Assembly (NCBI GenBank): GCA_028554755.1
Contig: JAPTOF010000008.1
Span: 11,658,501 to 11,722,500, forward strand
DNA length: 64,000 bases
Direction of reading: 5' to 3'
Origin: Cordia subcordata
Lineage: Eukaryota > Streptophyta > Magnoliopsida > Boraginales > Cordiaceae
The notes beneath the pieces were generated by a model. It made no database searches. It was not told the origin of the DNA and worked only from the letters and a program-made list of their open reading frames with translations. The first letter of the stretch is position 1, and every line of letters starts with the position of its first letter. A program made the translations under genes and the position numbers. Below are positions 11,602 through 25,800 of this stretch, one piece after another.

Positions 11602-14600
11602 ATGGAGGACGCCGAGCAGATCGATCTCATCGATTTCTCGGCCGAAAACGATAATCTCATTCTCAATTTATCGACTCCTCCTTCCGATGGTAAACTTCAA
11701 CCTTCAGGTATTATTATACACTAATTGATTCTTATATATTCTTGTACATATATTCAATTAAGCCCTAACTTTGCAAAGTTTTTTTTTGAATTATAAGCAT
11801 TAGATCTAAATATCATGTTTACTTGATGTCTCAAATTGCATCGTGTAATTCCTTTTTTAGTTTCTTTTGCGTGTTAGATTACACACGCTCTATCAGTGGA
11901 GTGCATTTTAGCTATGTGGATTATGCAAAATTTTGTGTGGAAAAATGGATTTTAATCGATGCAGTATGCTTATCTGAAATCTTAAATCTGAAATGTATAT
12001 AAGTATAGTGTGATGGAAGTATAGTTGCGGTGCTAAATTCTGAATATTTATTGGTGGATCTCTCGGTGTTTAACTGTTGAAAAATGTTTAAGCTGTTAGG
12101 GAGTGGTGTAGTTTATTTATGTTTGTGCATTTGAAGCGCAAATAGACAACTGTTTGCGGAAGTCTTTTACAGGTTTGAATGTCCTAATCTTTTTGTCCAA
12201 GTTTCTCTTTTTTATTCTGCTTTTCTACATACGCGCCACTTGTGCAAATTTATGTGTTCTGGTTGCTATTCTGGACAGTTGAAACGAAGTTGTTCGTGCA
12301 TATCATAGTGGGTGCAGCAGTGATTATGTAAGTGGGTAATGAGTAATGGGATTGTCACTTGGTAGTTTTGACTTCTCAAGGTGTAGGCTTTAGGCATGAT
12401 AATCTTAGTGCGACTTATTGATTATAGTAATTATCCCAGGGATCGTCAGTTTGACTAGTTCATTTGGGGCAGCCTTGCACTCAATGTGCTTTATCTTTTA
12501 TACAACTTTCAGTAACTACTTTAGTGGTTGCATCACTTGTGTAGTTCATTGCTTTGATAGCCTTTCCGGGTTCTATTTTTCTCGTTTATATTCAATTTTA
12601 TTTTGTATTTTCTCCCGGAGTGTGCTTTGGTAGTTGGTACTTTTTATTTCTGAATATAATGAAGCACTTTTGTTCAGTTATTGTTACCTTTATGCTTTTT
12701 AGATGATCAGAAAGAGCCCAGAAGTTCCAAGGTGTTAAGAGATATGGATGCTGGAGAAGGGGATGCATCTCAGGGCAAAGATGAAGCCAAACAGGTGCCA
12801 GAATTAGCTGAATCAGAAGAACCACAAAGAACCAGACGAAATGGAAAGTGTAACTTACGCAAGAGTTTAGCTTGGGATAGTGCATTCTTCACCAGTGCAG
12901 GTATCCTATTTATCGGAGTTTTGTTTAACCATTGTATGGGATAACTCTGAAAATTACTTCTCAAATGAGCAATACTATGGAATTTATTGAATATTTCAGG
13001 GGTTCTAGATCCCGAAGAGTTGTCTAGCATAATAAAAGGAGCTGGGAAGGGTGAAAAAAATCTATTACCAGGAATTCAGGAAGATATACGAATATCTTCT
13101 GATTCAATCTCGACCCTGGAAAGTGATAGTTTGACACTTGAAAATCTTGAGGTTGAGTTATTTGAAGATATTAGAGCTTCAATCCAGAAATCTTGCAAAG
13201 CTGTAAAATCATGCAGTCATACAGCATCCAAGGCGGTTGGCAACAAAGCTGTTTCTTGTGAGTAACCTACTTCATCACCTTAGCGATTCTTTGGTGCTGT
13301 ACAGTTCTTGGTGTGTTAAGACAAAGGAATGTATGTAAGTAATGGCAAACAGTAGCTTTATAACTTTTATCCTGTTATTTGTTACAATGGCTAAAGCCAG
13401 ATCATCAGATTTATTTGAGTCCCTCTAGTGCCACACGCTACATAGTTCACACTACGTATCAACCATATTTAAGTCAATCACACAATTCACATCTTTCGTG
13501 CACTGTGATAATTTCATGCATCACTTTTCTAATTATATTATTAGTTATATCAAAGTTCTCTTCTTGTTGCTTTCTCCTCTGATTTAATTGGCCAGATAAT
13601 ACCAAGACATTTTGCGTTGAGTGAGTTTCAATGTCTTCTAGCTCTTGGATGTTGTTTTATTTTCTGCATTAATAAATATCATATTTTTTATATGGCTGTT
13701 CTTTTTGAAGATTTATTTGCCCTGTCTCTCATGTATACTAAACTTTTTAATTTGCTTCTTTGGAAGATTTTATTTTCTGCCTGGCTGAAACAGAATAAGT
13801 TCCATTCTTGGATGCTTTCTAATTAGTCTGTCGGTTCTGTTGTCTTTCAGCACCCAAGGTGGACCTTGCTTCTGCAAATCATGTAAGTTCAAAGTTCTTA
13901 GTAAAGATCATGTTATAGTTTAATGAACAACTGAAATTAATCTATATAAAATTTAGTTGAAGCCAAAACCTGTTGCGAGGAAAATGATGGGGTTACAAAC
14001 TACTGGGGTGCCAAAATGTCAGCCAAAAATGAGTGCTGGGATGCAAGGATCAGGGAAACCAATGAAGCCAGAGTCGTCTGGCTCCCAGGTACCAAAGGTA
14101 TGATATTGCTTTTAGTATTATGTCTAAACTGAAAAAGGCTACACATTTTCCAGTGATTTTACTAAATGTGATGGCATGTATCAAATAGTAAAACTAGGTA
14201 AACCATATTGTATGATGACCATTTACCTATAGTATCATGTTTTCGGGGGGAAAAGAGAAGAAAGGGAGGGGGGGGGGGTTCATCATTCCTTCCTTACGTT
14301 CTGCCATTGGACCAGAATGAGTGTTTTTTTACGTTGCTTTCTATGGAAAACAGGTTTTACTAAGAGTTTATATTCAACCGTCTTAGGATTGACTGATCAT
14401 ATGTTTCTCACTCACCCATGCTTGTTGGTTCTTGAATGAAGCCTGCTATCAGAACTCGGGAATCAACATCATCGGTTCCTAAGCCACCCAAAGAAAATGG
14501 CAAAGTTAACTCTATTGCACCAGCCACGGCAAAAAGGGCTTCTATGGGTGCCAGTCGTGTCAAAGCCGATAATGACAATGCTAAAACTGGTAATTTCAAT

Positions 14601-16398
14601 GGATATCTTGTTTCCAAATTTAGCAATTTTAGCAGCTGTCAAGAATTTGGTCTTAATAGATTTGCTTCAAATGCTCAGTTGTAGGTAGAGGTATCCAGAC
14701 AATAAAAGCTCCTGTGTCGAGAAGTGCCCGCAGAGTACTGCCAAAGCCATCATCTTCTAAGTCCTCTTCTTTGGGACCCTCCACTGTACCCAAAACACAA
14801 TTTACAAGATCTACTACAGGTGACAACTCTGGTTGTACATCATCTGACAGTGGAGGCAAATCTCCTGTGGCTACTGTTAGGAGAAAGGTTGCTACCAGAG
14901 TGCTTAATCCACCTTCCTTTACTTCAGTTGCCAAAACTCCCTCCAGAAGTGCATCCAAAAGTAAATCCACTTCTAAGAATTCTAGTCTGTCTGCTTATCT
15001 AATGTCTTCCAAAATGTCTTCAAATATGTCACCTGCTAGTTCTATTAGTGAATGGTCCTCGGCATCATCGTCATCATCTTCTGTCAACCAAAGGTCTAAC
15101 AAGTCAAGGACAAGTGTTGGTAGCAGTTCGTGTAAATCCTTAGATGTTGACACTTCTTCCTTGGATCAGAAGACAGATACAGATAATCAGAGGGCAGATG
15201 GTCAAGAAAATCGGGAAACGGTTTTGCCTGACAAAAATATGAGGAGATCTGTTGTACGAACTGGAACAGCTTCACATTCGGCTTCTATGAGACCATCAGG
15301 CCTTAGGATGCCCTCACCAAAGATTGGCTTTTTTGATGGGGTAAATTTCTCTGCCTTCTATGATTTCAATATACGTAAGCAAAATTTGACTATGCCTTGA
15401 TGCAGGTTATAGTCCTACATATTTGAATCAAAAGATACTAATTTTAGCCCTGCACTTAGTTAAAACTGATTTCATGTCATCTCTCCTATTGTTGCTAATA
15501 TTAGTATTGAATAACTCTACCAAGGTATTAACTGGCCAAGATGCATGTCTGCATTATTCTTGCCATGCAGGTGAAGTCAGTTCGCACCCCTAATGGTACT
15601 TTGCTATCTAGTTCTGGTTTGCCAGCGGTGATGTCTAAAACTGGAGCTGCAAGCAGGGAAGTGGGGAAGCTTCCACCTGGAAAAATATCAGCCGCACTGG
15701 CAAACATAAAACCTGAGACAGAAAAACCCAATTCATCTTCATCCGCACAAGAAAAATCACAAGCTTCCACAAATATTGATGAAAAAGTTGCAGAAAGTCA
15801 CTCAAAGTCTCAGGAAGTTGCTGCTGAAGGATGCGATGAAGTTAAATGTGATGCATATGCTGGTTTTGGGGCCACGATGAATCAGAACCTAGGTGTCCCC
15901 AAGAGTGACATGAGCTTGGACAGTAATGTCGATCGTTGGGTGAAGGATGTTGAACTGGTTGGCATTGAAGGGGATTATAGGTCAAAGTCTAACTCTTCCC
16001 CAAACATTAGTGCCTTGGAGAGGCTGGATAGCAATCTAGTTCATGGTCAACATCATCTTACGAGCAATCTAAATTCCCTGTACAAAACTGATGAAAAAGA
16101 AAATGTTCATGATGGGGATCAGGTGGATGGGTTGAGGAAACAGGGTGTAGATCAGAAAGCAGATGCTCAAATTGTTGAATCTCTGGGGTCTTCTGAACGT
16201 TCGTCAGCCACTATCTGCGAGACCACCTCTCATGTTTCTGGCAGCAGAACACCACTTGCTGTAAAGAATTCTTTATCCCATGGTGCCAGTGTTCATTTCT
16301 CTCATGTGTCAGCCAACCAGGTATTGGAGAAGTCAATTGCTAATCTGCCTCATTCGGAGGGTGATGACAAAGAAACCATCATACAATCATCAAGTTGA
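11602..16398 (+). CDS. Ser-rich, probably disordered plant protein of unknown function, 8 exons, ~788 aa
   Basis: Coding exons by splice signals and phase: 11602-11707, 12703-12900, 13000-13257, 13851-13882, 13957-14097, 14442-14589, 14685-15340, 15571-16398. All junctions are GT-AG and keep frame, giving 788 codons plus stop. An alternative exon-1 donor at 11690 also keeps frame (782 aa). The N-terminus is acidic (MEDAEQIDLIDFSAEND). A compact block follows: LRKSLAWDSAFFTSAGVLDP, spanning the exon 2/3 junction. The rest is basic and Ser/Pro/Lys-rich, with KPKP and SKSS runs, low complexity and no membrane segment. I do not recognise an enzyme domain. The composition would suit a microtubule- or nucleic-acid-binding scaffold, but that is a guess. 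From memory it may correspond to Arabidopsis AT2G37070/AT3G53320, which lie near ICR/RIP genes. This is unverified. Confidence 0.75.
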
Positions 16399-16416
16399 TG
16401 CAACTTTGTGTTGAAG

Positions 16417-16546
16417 GTACTTAAGATTGGCTCTGATACATGTGAAAATTTTGGCCTGAAATACAAAATTCTTTCTATATTGATCGTGACAAAGTATTGC
16501 CGTTTCTGGTCATATAAACTTCTGGTGCCTTACCTATTGGTTGCAG
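16417..16546 (+). other. 3'-UTR intron of the Ser-rich gene
   Basis: Directly after the stop codon, TTGAAG|GTACTTAAG is followed by an AT-rich stretch and TTGGTTGCAG|GGAAG. An intron within the 3' UTR within 50 nt of the stop is common in plant genes. The transcript would continue to about 16.9 kb. Confidence 0.5.
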
Positions 16547-17030
16547 GGAAGACGATTGAGATATCATCTCTTTGTGAGAAGGCTCTGGGATGACATCCTT
16601 GCATGAGTGAACTGGGGGGAGATCGAATGTAATTAGCCATAGAGTAGTTCATGTGCAGAAGTGGTAAAAGAGCATTCTCACTAGGAAGGAAGAAATTCTT
16701 ATGTCGATATCCTAAATTTGTACCATTCTGAATGATACATTGCATCTTTTAGGTGCAGTAGATTATAAGAAAACACATTGAACTATAGACCTTTGCCAGT
16801 GTTGCATGTTATGTACCATGTTCTCTAAGTTTATCTTCAAAAGGAAATTTCTGGTCTGAGGTGTGGAGTAGCTCAATCCTCCATTTAAAGTGACAGCTAC
16901 CAAGAAGACACAGGTTTCTTTTATTTATTTATTTTTTTCCAGTAACTTGAACAAAGCTGGCCCAATCAGACTTGGTAGAATTGGGGGATTAGAATTCCTT
17001 CATATCATTTGTTTTCTTATATTGATATGA

Positions 17031-18400
17031 CGGAAATTTTAAACATTCATATTTGAATCATATCATTTTAGTTATTCATAAAATTTAAATCTCAAAAAAT
17101 GTGGGCATTGGGAGGGAGAAATATTGTTTTAACAAAAATTATCCCTTCTTTTTTAATAGAATTTGAATTTAATGAATGGTTAAAATATATGATTTGTGTA
17201 TGAATGGTTATGTATATGACAGAGGATTTGATATGAGAAGATCCTAATTCAAAATTAGGCTTGGTTTGGTTTAGTTTGTTAAATGAAATATGAAAATGTC
17301 ATTGTGTAAAATTAAAACAAGTTTGAGCAATAGCAAGAAGTGGCTACCATTCAATGATTCTCATTTGAGATAAGTCGCTCCAATTATGTATTCAAAGAAC
17401 AAACTCATTCAAAGGGGTGTTTAGCAGTGTTTATTTGAATGTTTATGAGTACCTAAAATAAAAAGTTTATCTCATTAGCTTTTTATTTTGATTACTTCTA
17501 AGCATCCAAATAAGTCATAGCAAACACCCTCATAGTCTATCATGGGTAGGTCTATGATGCCTTACTAGTAACATCATGGGGACTACATAAACAGATATAA
17601 GTACCAGGAAGTCGGAAAAATTTTTAAAATGTGATCAACAGAAAGTGTAATTCTCTTAATTCAAGGCAAATCTGCCTGAACTATTAGATTTTAGACTCCA
17701 CTTGTGCCTAGTACAACAAAATCCAACGACTTCAAACCTGCAAAATGGCAACCTCTTTCCCGAGTTCACCATATTGGATGTCTATATGAAAAGGATCTAC
17801 CCATAATATTATGACGTTATGAGCAAAGCTAAATTTGCACTCTGGGTGCTGATCTTACCTGAAAATGCTAATTTGGATATGACAACTTATCGAGCAAAGA
17901 GTCTTTATGCGTCTTTCCATGGAATTCCCACAAGTATACAGCCGACTCTCGTGGGCAAAATACTCAAAAAAGTAACTTCAGAGTTCGTGTGCTTTCATTG
18001 GTTTGATGGCGTCAAGAAATGAAAACCTAGCAATTCAATCTGAATCCGTGGCTATCAGCTAAATTGTCTTCATAGAGAAGGATTAGGGTGACTAGCTGAA
18101 ACTTAGTCCGTTTGTCTGCAGAAGAATTACTTGTTGAGACAAAAATGTTCTGAAAAACATACCCACAAACGCTCGCATCCCCGCATGCGAGCACACACAG
18201 ACAAACACACAAAAACAAGAAAAGGAGATATGCAACTCGATAAGAATCCAAGATTAACAATGGTGGTGTACAAAATTCTATTAGGGGATCAATAAATAGA
18301 TAACAGGACTGTATCCATAACAAACTCAACAGCAAAAGTTCCACCTCAAGTGAAAAAGGGAACAAAACTAGTGAAAAACTATAATGATCTCATCTGGGAA
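17031..18400. other. Intergenic DNA between convergent genes
   Basis: This lies between the 3' ends of the Ser-rich gene (+) and RPS23 (-). It holds one small MITE (about 17415-17531) and the probable 3' UTR of RPS23 in the last few hundred bases. No gene is seen. The frames at 17819-18022 and 18027-18365 have no recognisable content. Confidence 0.5.
17415..17531. repeat. Small MITE-like element
   Basis: About 117 bp with inverted ends GGGTGTTTAGCAGTGTTTA and ATAGCAAACACCCT. Internally AT-rich and non-coding. The ends resemble those of the interrupted MITE at 8928. Confidence 0.55.
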
Positions 18401-18401
18401 A

Positions 18402-19917
<1,516 letters not shown>

Positions 19918-19995
19918 GATTGCTGAGAGAAAGAGGACTGCGACGGGTTGCAGAGGTGTTGAAGATGAGAAGCACAGCAGGCGACGCCCAAACTA

Positions 19996-20014
19996 AAACC
20001 CTAACCCTAACCCT
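19996..20014 (-). promoter_or_regulatory. Telo-box array in the RPS23 leader
   Basis: AAACCCTAACCCTAACCCT: three telomere-type repeats lying between the TATA box and the start codon. Telo-boxes near the transcription start are characteristic of plant ribosomal-protein genes. This one fits that pattern. Confidence 0.75.
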
Positions 20015-20028
20015 CCAAACTGGACCGC

Positions 20029-20038
20029 TTTATATATA
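20029..20038 (-). promoter_or_regulatory. TATA box of RPS23
   Basis: Reads TATATATAAA on the minus strand, about 112-121 bp before the ATG. It is correctly placed between the telo-box leader and the upstream site II elements. Confidence 0.6.
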
Positions 20039-20073
20039 GAGAGGTATATGTGGATGAAAGGCTTTGGGAGATA

Positions 20074-20108
20074 TTGGGCTTAGGCCCATTATGTTGTATT
20101 GGGCTTTT
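20074..20108 (-). promoter_or_regulatory. Site II (TGGGCY) elements of RPS23
   Basis: Several TGGGCC/TGGGCT motifs occur on both strands (TTGGGCTTAGGCCCATTA at 20074-20091, ATTGGGCTTTT at about 20099). Site II elements bind TCP-class factors and, with telo-boxes, coordinate ribosomal-protein gene expression in plants. The combination is seen directly; the function is established for the family. Confidence 0.7.
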
Positions 20109-20296
20109 GGCAACCAATTAATAGCCCACCCACTCACTGAGTTACTGGTATCTGTTCGACCCGAAAGGACAACCAGTAATATACATGATCTCCCAATTTT
20201 TTCCTCCTTTATTATTATTATTATTATTTTAATTTAATAAAAATGTGTGTAAATTTTCCGTCTGCATCGAAAAAACTTTATCACTTTTTTGTTTTT

Positions 20297-20994
20297 CAAA
20301 GGGCAAATTCCACTTATGATTTCTATTGTTTATTAGAAAGTCTCAATTTGATATTTAATATATTTAAAAAGTGTTTCTCATGTCTCCATTATTTTTAAAA
20401 TAACTAACTTGGTCCTCAATATTAAGAAAATAAGTTAATTGTCCCTTTTCTTAAAAAAAAATTAAAATACTATATTTTTTAAACTAATGAGTTAATTTGG
20501 ATCTCAATATTGAGTTTTGAAAATTGGAACTTGGAGTGTTTGTATGCCTATAGTGGTGCCACTCTATATAGACTTCGAGTCTTTAAAAACTTGAACTTTT
20601 CCTTTTTATCTTTTTATTTTCAGCAACAAAACTCGAACTTTATTTTCGTGGCATTTTATTCATTAGTTTAAAAAACATGACATTTTGATTATTTTTATAA
20701 AAAATGTGACAACTAACTCATTTTTTCCCACAATATTTGCAAAAAATGATCTAGTTGTTCCCTATTTTAGCCCTAAAAATTGACATGTGATATGATCTAT
20801 TAAAGGTGAAAAAATTAATACCTTTACCCCTAACTAAATGGGTTTATTTTTTTAAACAATGAGGATCAAATTAATTTTTTCTTACAAACATTGAAGACCA
20901 AGTAAGTTACTTTAAAATAATACGAACTAATTTGATACTTTTTTATATATATATATAAGTAATAGCGATCATTTGTGAAAATTTTACTTTGTCA
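20297..20994. repeat. ~700 bp foldback (MITE-like) element
   Basis: The left end CAAAGGGCAAATTCCACTTA pairs with the inverted right end (ATTTGTGAAAATTTTACTTTG). Homology continues inwards through the TTTTAAAATAACTAACTTGG segment and its inverted partner at about 20890-20930. No coding capacity. Probably a non-autonomous DNA transposon. Confidence 0.55.
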
Positions 20995-21061
20995 AATACT
21001 AAATATCACTTAGGCTCCCCAACATGCCAAAAAGATAGAAATTAGAGAGGATTTGGAATTT

Positions 21062-21762
21062 TCATACATAGGCTCCATTTGTTTCGTGGAAAATATTTTT
21101 CAGGAAAATGTTTTCCGTATTTTACGGCCTTTGATTGTTAAAAATGAAAAAGTCAATAGAAAATATTTTCCTAGTTAATGAAAACTATGGTGATTTTCCT
21201 ACAAAATTTTTCTTCTCCAACAATTAGAAAACATTTTCCACTCAATTCTCAAATCTCTCCAGCCCCAGCCCCCAACACCAACCCCCGGCCTCAGCACCCA
21301 ACCCTAGCCACACACCCGCCTCAGCCTCTTGCCTCCCAAGCTAGCACTCGGGGACCTGACCCCACAGCCCTACCCCTCGGCCCCCAGCCCCGAGACCAGG
21401 GCACCAGGTCCTAGGCTTCTGAGGCCCCGGGCCCCCAGGGATGAAGCAGGTCGGCCAGGGCCCGGGCCCGGGCCTGTGCCCGTGCCCTCAAGAACCTGAT
21501 TCCTGGCCCAGGGTCCGAGGCCGAAGAACTGGGTCTCGGGGGCCAAGTACCTGGGGTCAAAGGCCAGGGCGCTGGTGTCCGTCCCCTACCAGCGTAAATA
21601 AATATATCTTTTTGTATCATTAAAAATATTTTTCAATTAACTTTTATTGTGACAATCAAACTACGGAAAATTTTTCAAAGAAAACATTTTCTAAGACAAG
21701 AACTTTTCATGAAAAACATTTTTCAAAACAAGTTATTTTCTATGAAAACAAACGCAGTCTTC
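21062..21762. mobile_element. TIR element with a GC-rich core
   Basis: Terminal inverted repeats: GGCTCCATTTGTTTCGTGGA at the left and, inverted on the right, GACTGCGTTTGTTTTCATAG. Subterminal regions repeat GGAAAATATTTTTC-type motifs. The central ~330 bp (about 21260-21590) is strongly GC-rich and low-complexity (GGGCCCGGGCCC, CCCCAGCCCC). The frames through it (21178-21414, 21411-21620) are Pro/Arg-rich artefacts. Most likely a hAT-like MITE. Confidence 0.65.
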
Positions 21763-21978
21763 AGAATCTTTTGGTTCTAAACAATATTAATATTTTCTTA
21801 CTTTTTGACTTGATATCATTTCACCTTCACAATTTTTTCTAATCAGACTCATGTGACATGGAAGAGATTGCAAACTATGCATTTGTGGAACATATGATTG
21901 ACTACTTGTTCCTAATTTCTAAAGTTTGCGGGATATTTGACGATCCAATAATGATAAATAAAGTGGTAAAACAATTAT

Positions 21979-22092
21979 AGGAATTTATCTTGTCACTTCA
22001 CTAATTTTCTCCAAATTTATTCTAAATTACCAATTAGAGGAATTGATCTTATCACTTCATTATTTTTCTCCAAATTTATTCTAAATTACCTA
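21979..22092. repeat. Two-copy ~58 bp tandem repeat
   Basis: Two adjacent units share GAATT.ATCTT.TCACTTCA and TTTTCTCCAAATTTATTCTA followed by AATTACC, with only a few differences. Non-coding intergenic DNA. Confidence 0.6.
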
Positions 22093-22331
22093 AAACCTCA
22101 GGTTAACTATTACTCTTATATATAATGTCAACCTCAACTCATTCATCTTTAGTTCATTTGGGTTCAACTAGTGGTCAAGTATCTCAACCATATTATATTA
22201 TATACTACTATCAATAAACTTTTAACTAACATCACTTTACTTTTTAACGTTATAAGAAGATCCGAATCCCTCCGAGAAAGCCCAAACTTAAGACGCACTT
22301 AGTGCTAACTGATTACAAAGAGCAACAGGGG

Positions 22332-22382
22332 AGAGAGAGAGAGGGAGGGAGGGAGAGAGAGAGAGAGAGAGACAGAGAGAGA
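22332..22382. repeat. (GA)n microsatellite
   Basis: A GA/GAGG run interrupted by GGGA, located between the intergenic region and the 3' UTR of the ICR gene. Confidence 0.8.
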
Positions 22383-22819
22383 TCACTTATCACAAAAGAC
22401 TCGCAAACCTGACTTTTCCCAAACTCTGGAATGTTGGGAAAGCCCCGAAGAATTGTCATCTTAATACATGTCTCAAGTAAGATATTACAGAAGAATTCCC
22501 ATATGCATAATTTCTAGCATCAAAAGGAAACTAAGAACAAAGAGAATACAATACTTCCCGCCTCTGCATAAAAACATATGGAAATGGCAGGTGAAAAGCA
22601 TGTCCAATCTCATTAGTTCCAAAAAAATCTATACAAAGGATGCAAATGATTGGCATAGGTCCAGCAAATACGCATCTAGTGCGCCTGTAAAAGAACAAAT
22701 CTCTGTTAGGGTCATACTGGAATATCACATTACAAACCACTGGTGCAAAAATCAGGCATGTGAACCAAAAAAAAAAAAAAAAGAGAAGAAAATTAAAAGC
22801 TACCCGAGAAATATATGGG

Positions 22820-25800
22820 CTATTTCTGGCCTTTCTTCAACAAAACACCGATCTTCTTCAACACGTTACCATTCTTTCTCTTGGGTGACTCATCATCAAG
22901 ATCTTCAGAATATGGTGAACCTAAGTTCCCACCAAGGGCGTGGTAGTCAAGAGAACCTGTCCTCTCCATGTTCTTCCCATTACTGCCTGTAGAGAGCATA
23001 GCAGCAGCAGCCTCAGCAGCCTTCCTCCATTGGTCTGATTGCACCTTTAATCTCCTCAATTCAGCTTCCATCTCGGAATTTGCAGCCTGTGCTGCATCTA
23101 ACTGCTCATGGACTCGAGCGGCCTTTTTACTACTTTTATCAGCTTCCTCTGTCAAGTCTCCAAGCTTCATCAGGGCCTCCTTCTCAGCAGCTCTGGCTGC
23201 TTCGACCAAACCAAGGGCCTCATCATTTAGTTTACTTCTCTCTAATCCCCTTTTCTTGATTTCTGACTTCAGCATATCATTCTCCTCAGCAATCCTTTGC
23301 AATTCCTTTTCCTTATCCAATAGGCCTGCATTCAGGTCTGTCAAAACTGACTTCGATTTCTCTAGCTCAACTTCTAGTAGTTCTCTTCCGCTAGAGTGAC
23401 TTTCCTCAACATTTTGATTCAGTCCCTCATTCTCTTCTGAAATATTTAACAGTTTGATTTCACTATCCATCAATTTCTCCTTCAACTTTTCGACATCAGC
23501 TCTTGCAGCTTCCAACCTAGCCTCTAATTCAGCCTCTCTTTCACATGATTCTGCTTTTGTGCGCTCCACTAGTTCGTATGCACTCCTAATCTGCAAAGTA
23601 CTCTGAATATATTCCTCCTGGTACCTTCTTTCAGCAGCCTCCAGTGCAGATCTCAGTTGGCTCACCTCAAGTTTCACATTGTGTAGTTCAGATCTGAGCT
23701 GTTCTGGTTCCTCGTATTCTCCATTCTGCTGTTCAACATCGCTTGAAGCATCTAACCAGTCCCTTACAGTGTTGCCTTTATCAGCTTGAAGTTTGCTAAC
23801 AAGTTCCTCCAACATACTCTCTTGATTCTTTGATTTCTCCAACTCAAACACCAAGGATTCATAGGCCTGTCTGGCTTTAAGTCCTTCTGCCCGAAGTGTC
23901 TCCTCAGTCATCTTTGTCAGTTCCAGTTGCATATGAGCAGTACTAACTTCTTCTAAAGCCTGTGCTTCAGATTCTTTGCTCTCATTTACCTGAGATTTTA
24001 ATTTATCAACCAGTGCAAGAGTTTCTGTAAGTTCCACTCTTAAGTTATGAATCTCTGCGTGTGCTGATTCAGCATGTCTGGCTTGAGTAGCTTCAGACTC
24101 GGCCACCCTATCTAGCTGTATCTTGAGCCTCTGAATCTCATTCATGGCAGAAGCTATAGCAGCAGAGTCCATTGAGTGCTGCTTCTGAACAGCCTCGAGT
24201 TCAGACCGCCATGCTCGATCGCGCTCTTGGGAGAGCTTACGTAACTCTTGTACTCTAGCTTCCTCAGAATCAGAAAGTTCCTGCAGCTGCTTCTCAGTCT
24301 CCTCAAGCTTAGAAGACATGTCCGCAAGCTGCCTCTTGGCCTCTTCTGCTTCCTGCTGAGCTCTCCTCTTCCATGACTCTGATGAGCTCAGCTGGTCCTT
24401 TGCTTTCTTCAGTTCATCTTGGAGCTGAGCCAGCTGACTTTCCAGTTCAGACACCCTGACAGGACGCTTCTTCTGGAGCAATAGGATGTCATATATTTAG
24501 AGAGGCTCAAAATCCTTAAAAAAATAATAGCAGATGACTGATTTGAGTGAAAAGCACAAAATCCTTCTAAAATAATAATAGACGACTGAACTTAAGTGAG
24601 AAAATGAACGTAATGGAAAGATTATCAATTAAGGACCACAAACAGTGCAGCAGAAAAAAAAAAGAAAAAAAAGTACATTGACTACAGAGATGAAAATGAT
24701 ATACGGGACATGACATAGATGCCACAATCCAGAAAACTGGATAAGCAAAGGGAAAAACTACTGACATCAAACTAGCAGAAGCGAGTGGCTCTGGCCTCAT
24801 TGCATGTGGTACCGCTGTCAGGTTAAAGAGACCTCTAATTACTACTAAAGTTCAAAAGACTAACTGTTATTACTATCAGTATATATTTTCATCCCGAGAA
24901 TTTTATCTTAAAGAGTTGATATGGATCTAACTAAACATACGTCCATCCATGTCACAAGATATGCAGCGGCTGTTTTTGACAGAGTCAACTCTGGTTACAG
25001 AAGGAAAGAGAAAAAGCTAAATCAAGAGTACCTCAACTGCTGGACTTTGTGGTGACCGGTGTTCCACAACTTTAGGGCTTCTGTCTTTTGGCATCTTGCT
25101 AGCTGGCTTTGGAGATGAGACGGCATCAGATTCTGATCCTTGAGTTTTGAGTTTCCTAGCTGTCCGAGGTGCACCAGGAGATGTTTTCTGAGGCACCTCC
25201 AAGGAGCCAGGTCTGGTCTCAAAGTAATGCAATCACAAATTATCAGACGTGCACGATGATAAAGAAATACACTTATCAAGAAAATGCAGCTGGCATGTTA
25301 GTTTGAAGGATAGTTGCCGATTAAGCTTCTCTGGTAAAGGTAATTCTTATGTAAATGGAATTCAATTAAATGCATTTTTGTGTAATTTCTGTTGAAGTAT
25401 GAGATCAAACTGTAAGACACTTGCCAAGTCTATTAACAAACAGCATGTAACAAAAGTTTAGTATATTACAACATAGCCTTCCTTTCTTCCTTATGTTAAG
25501 TGCAATCTTGTGAAATGTTCATCTATATACCAGTTCTATGGTCAATGAAAATCTATGACAGACTTGATTCACCAATTTCCTTGTTGCTTGCGCAGCTACT
25601 GCATTATGACTCAGAATTCAAGCTCAAATTGTGATACAGTCAACAGTCTAGCTTGACTGACATGAGAAAGGGATACGACTGAATGAGTAACATGAGGCAA
25701 ATAAAAAATTGTAGAAATGTGACAGCAAACATTCAGAAATTACAACTCCTAAATTGACAGTTGTGTGAAATGGCCAGCATGGTCGAACAGTGCTGTCACC

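Noticed and set aside
21178..21623. Pro/Arg-rich frames on both strands
   Set aside because: They come from the GC-rich core of a TIR element; no start context and no family.
22968..23399. 143-codon frame opposite the ICR main exon
   Set aside because: Ser/Ala/Leu-rich shadow of the Glu/Lys/Leu coiled-coil codons.
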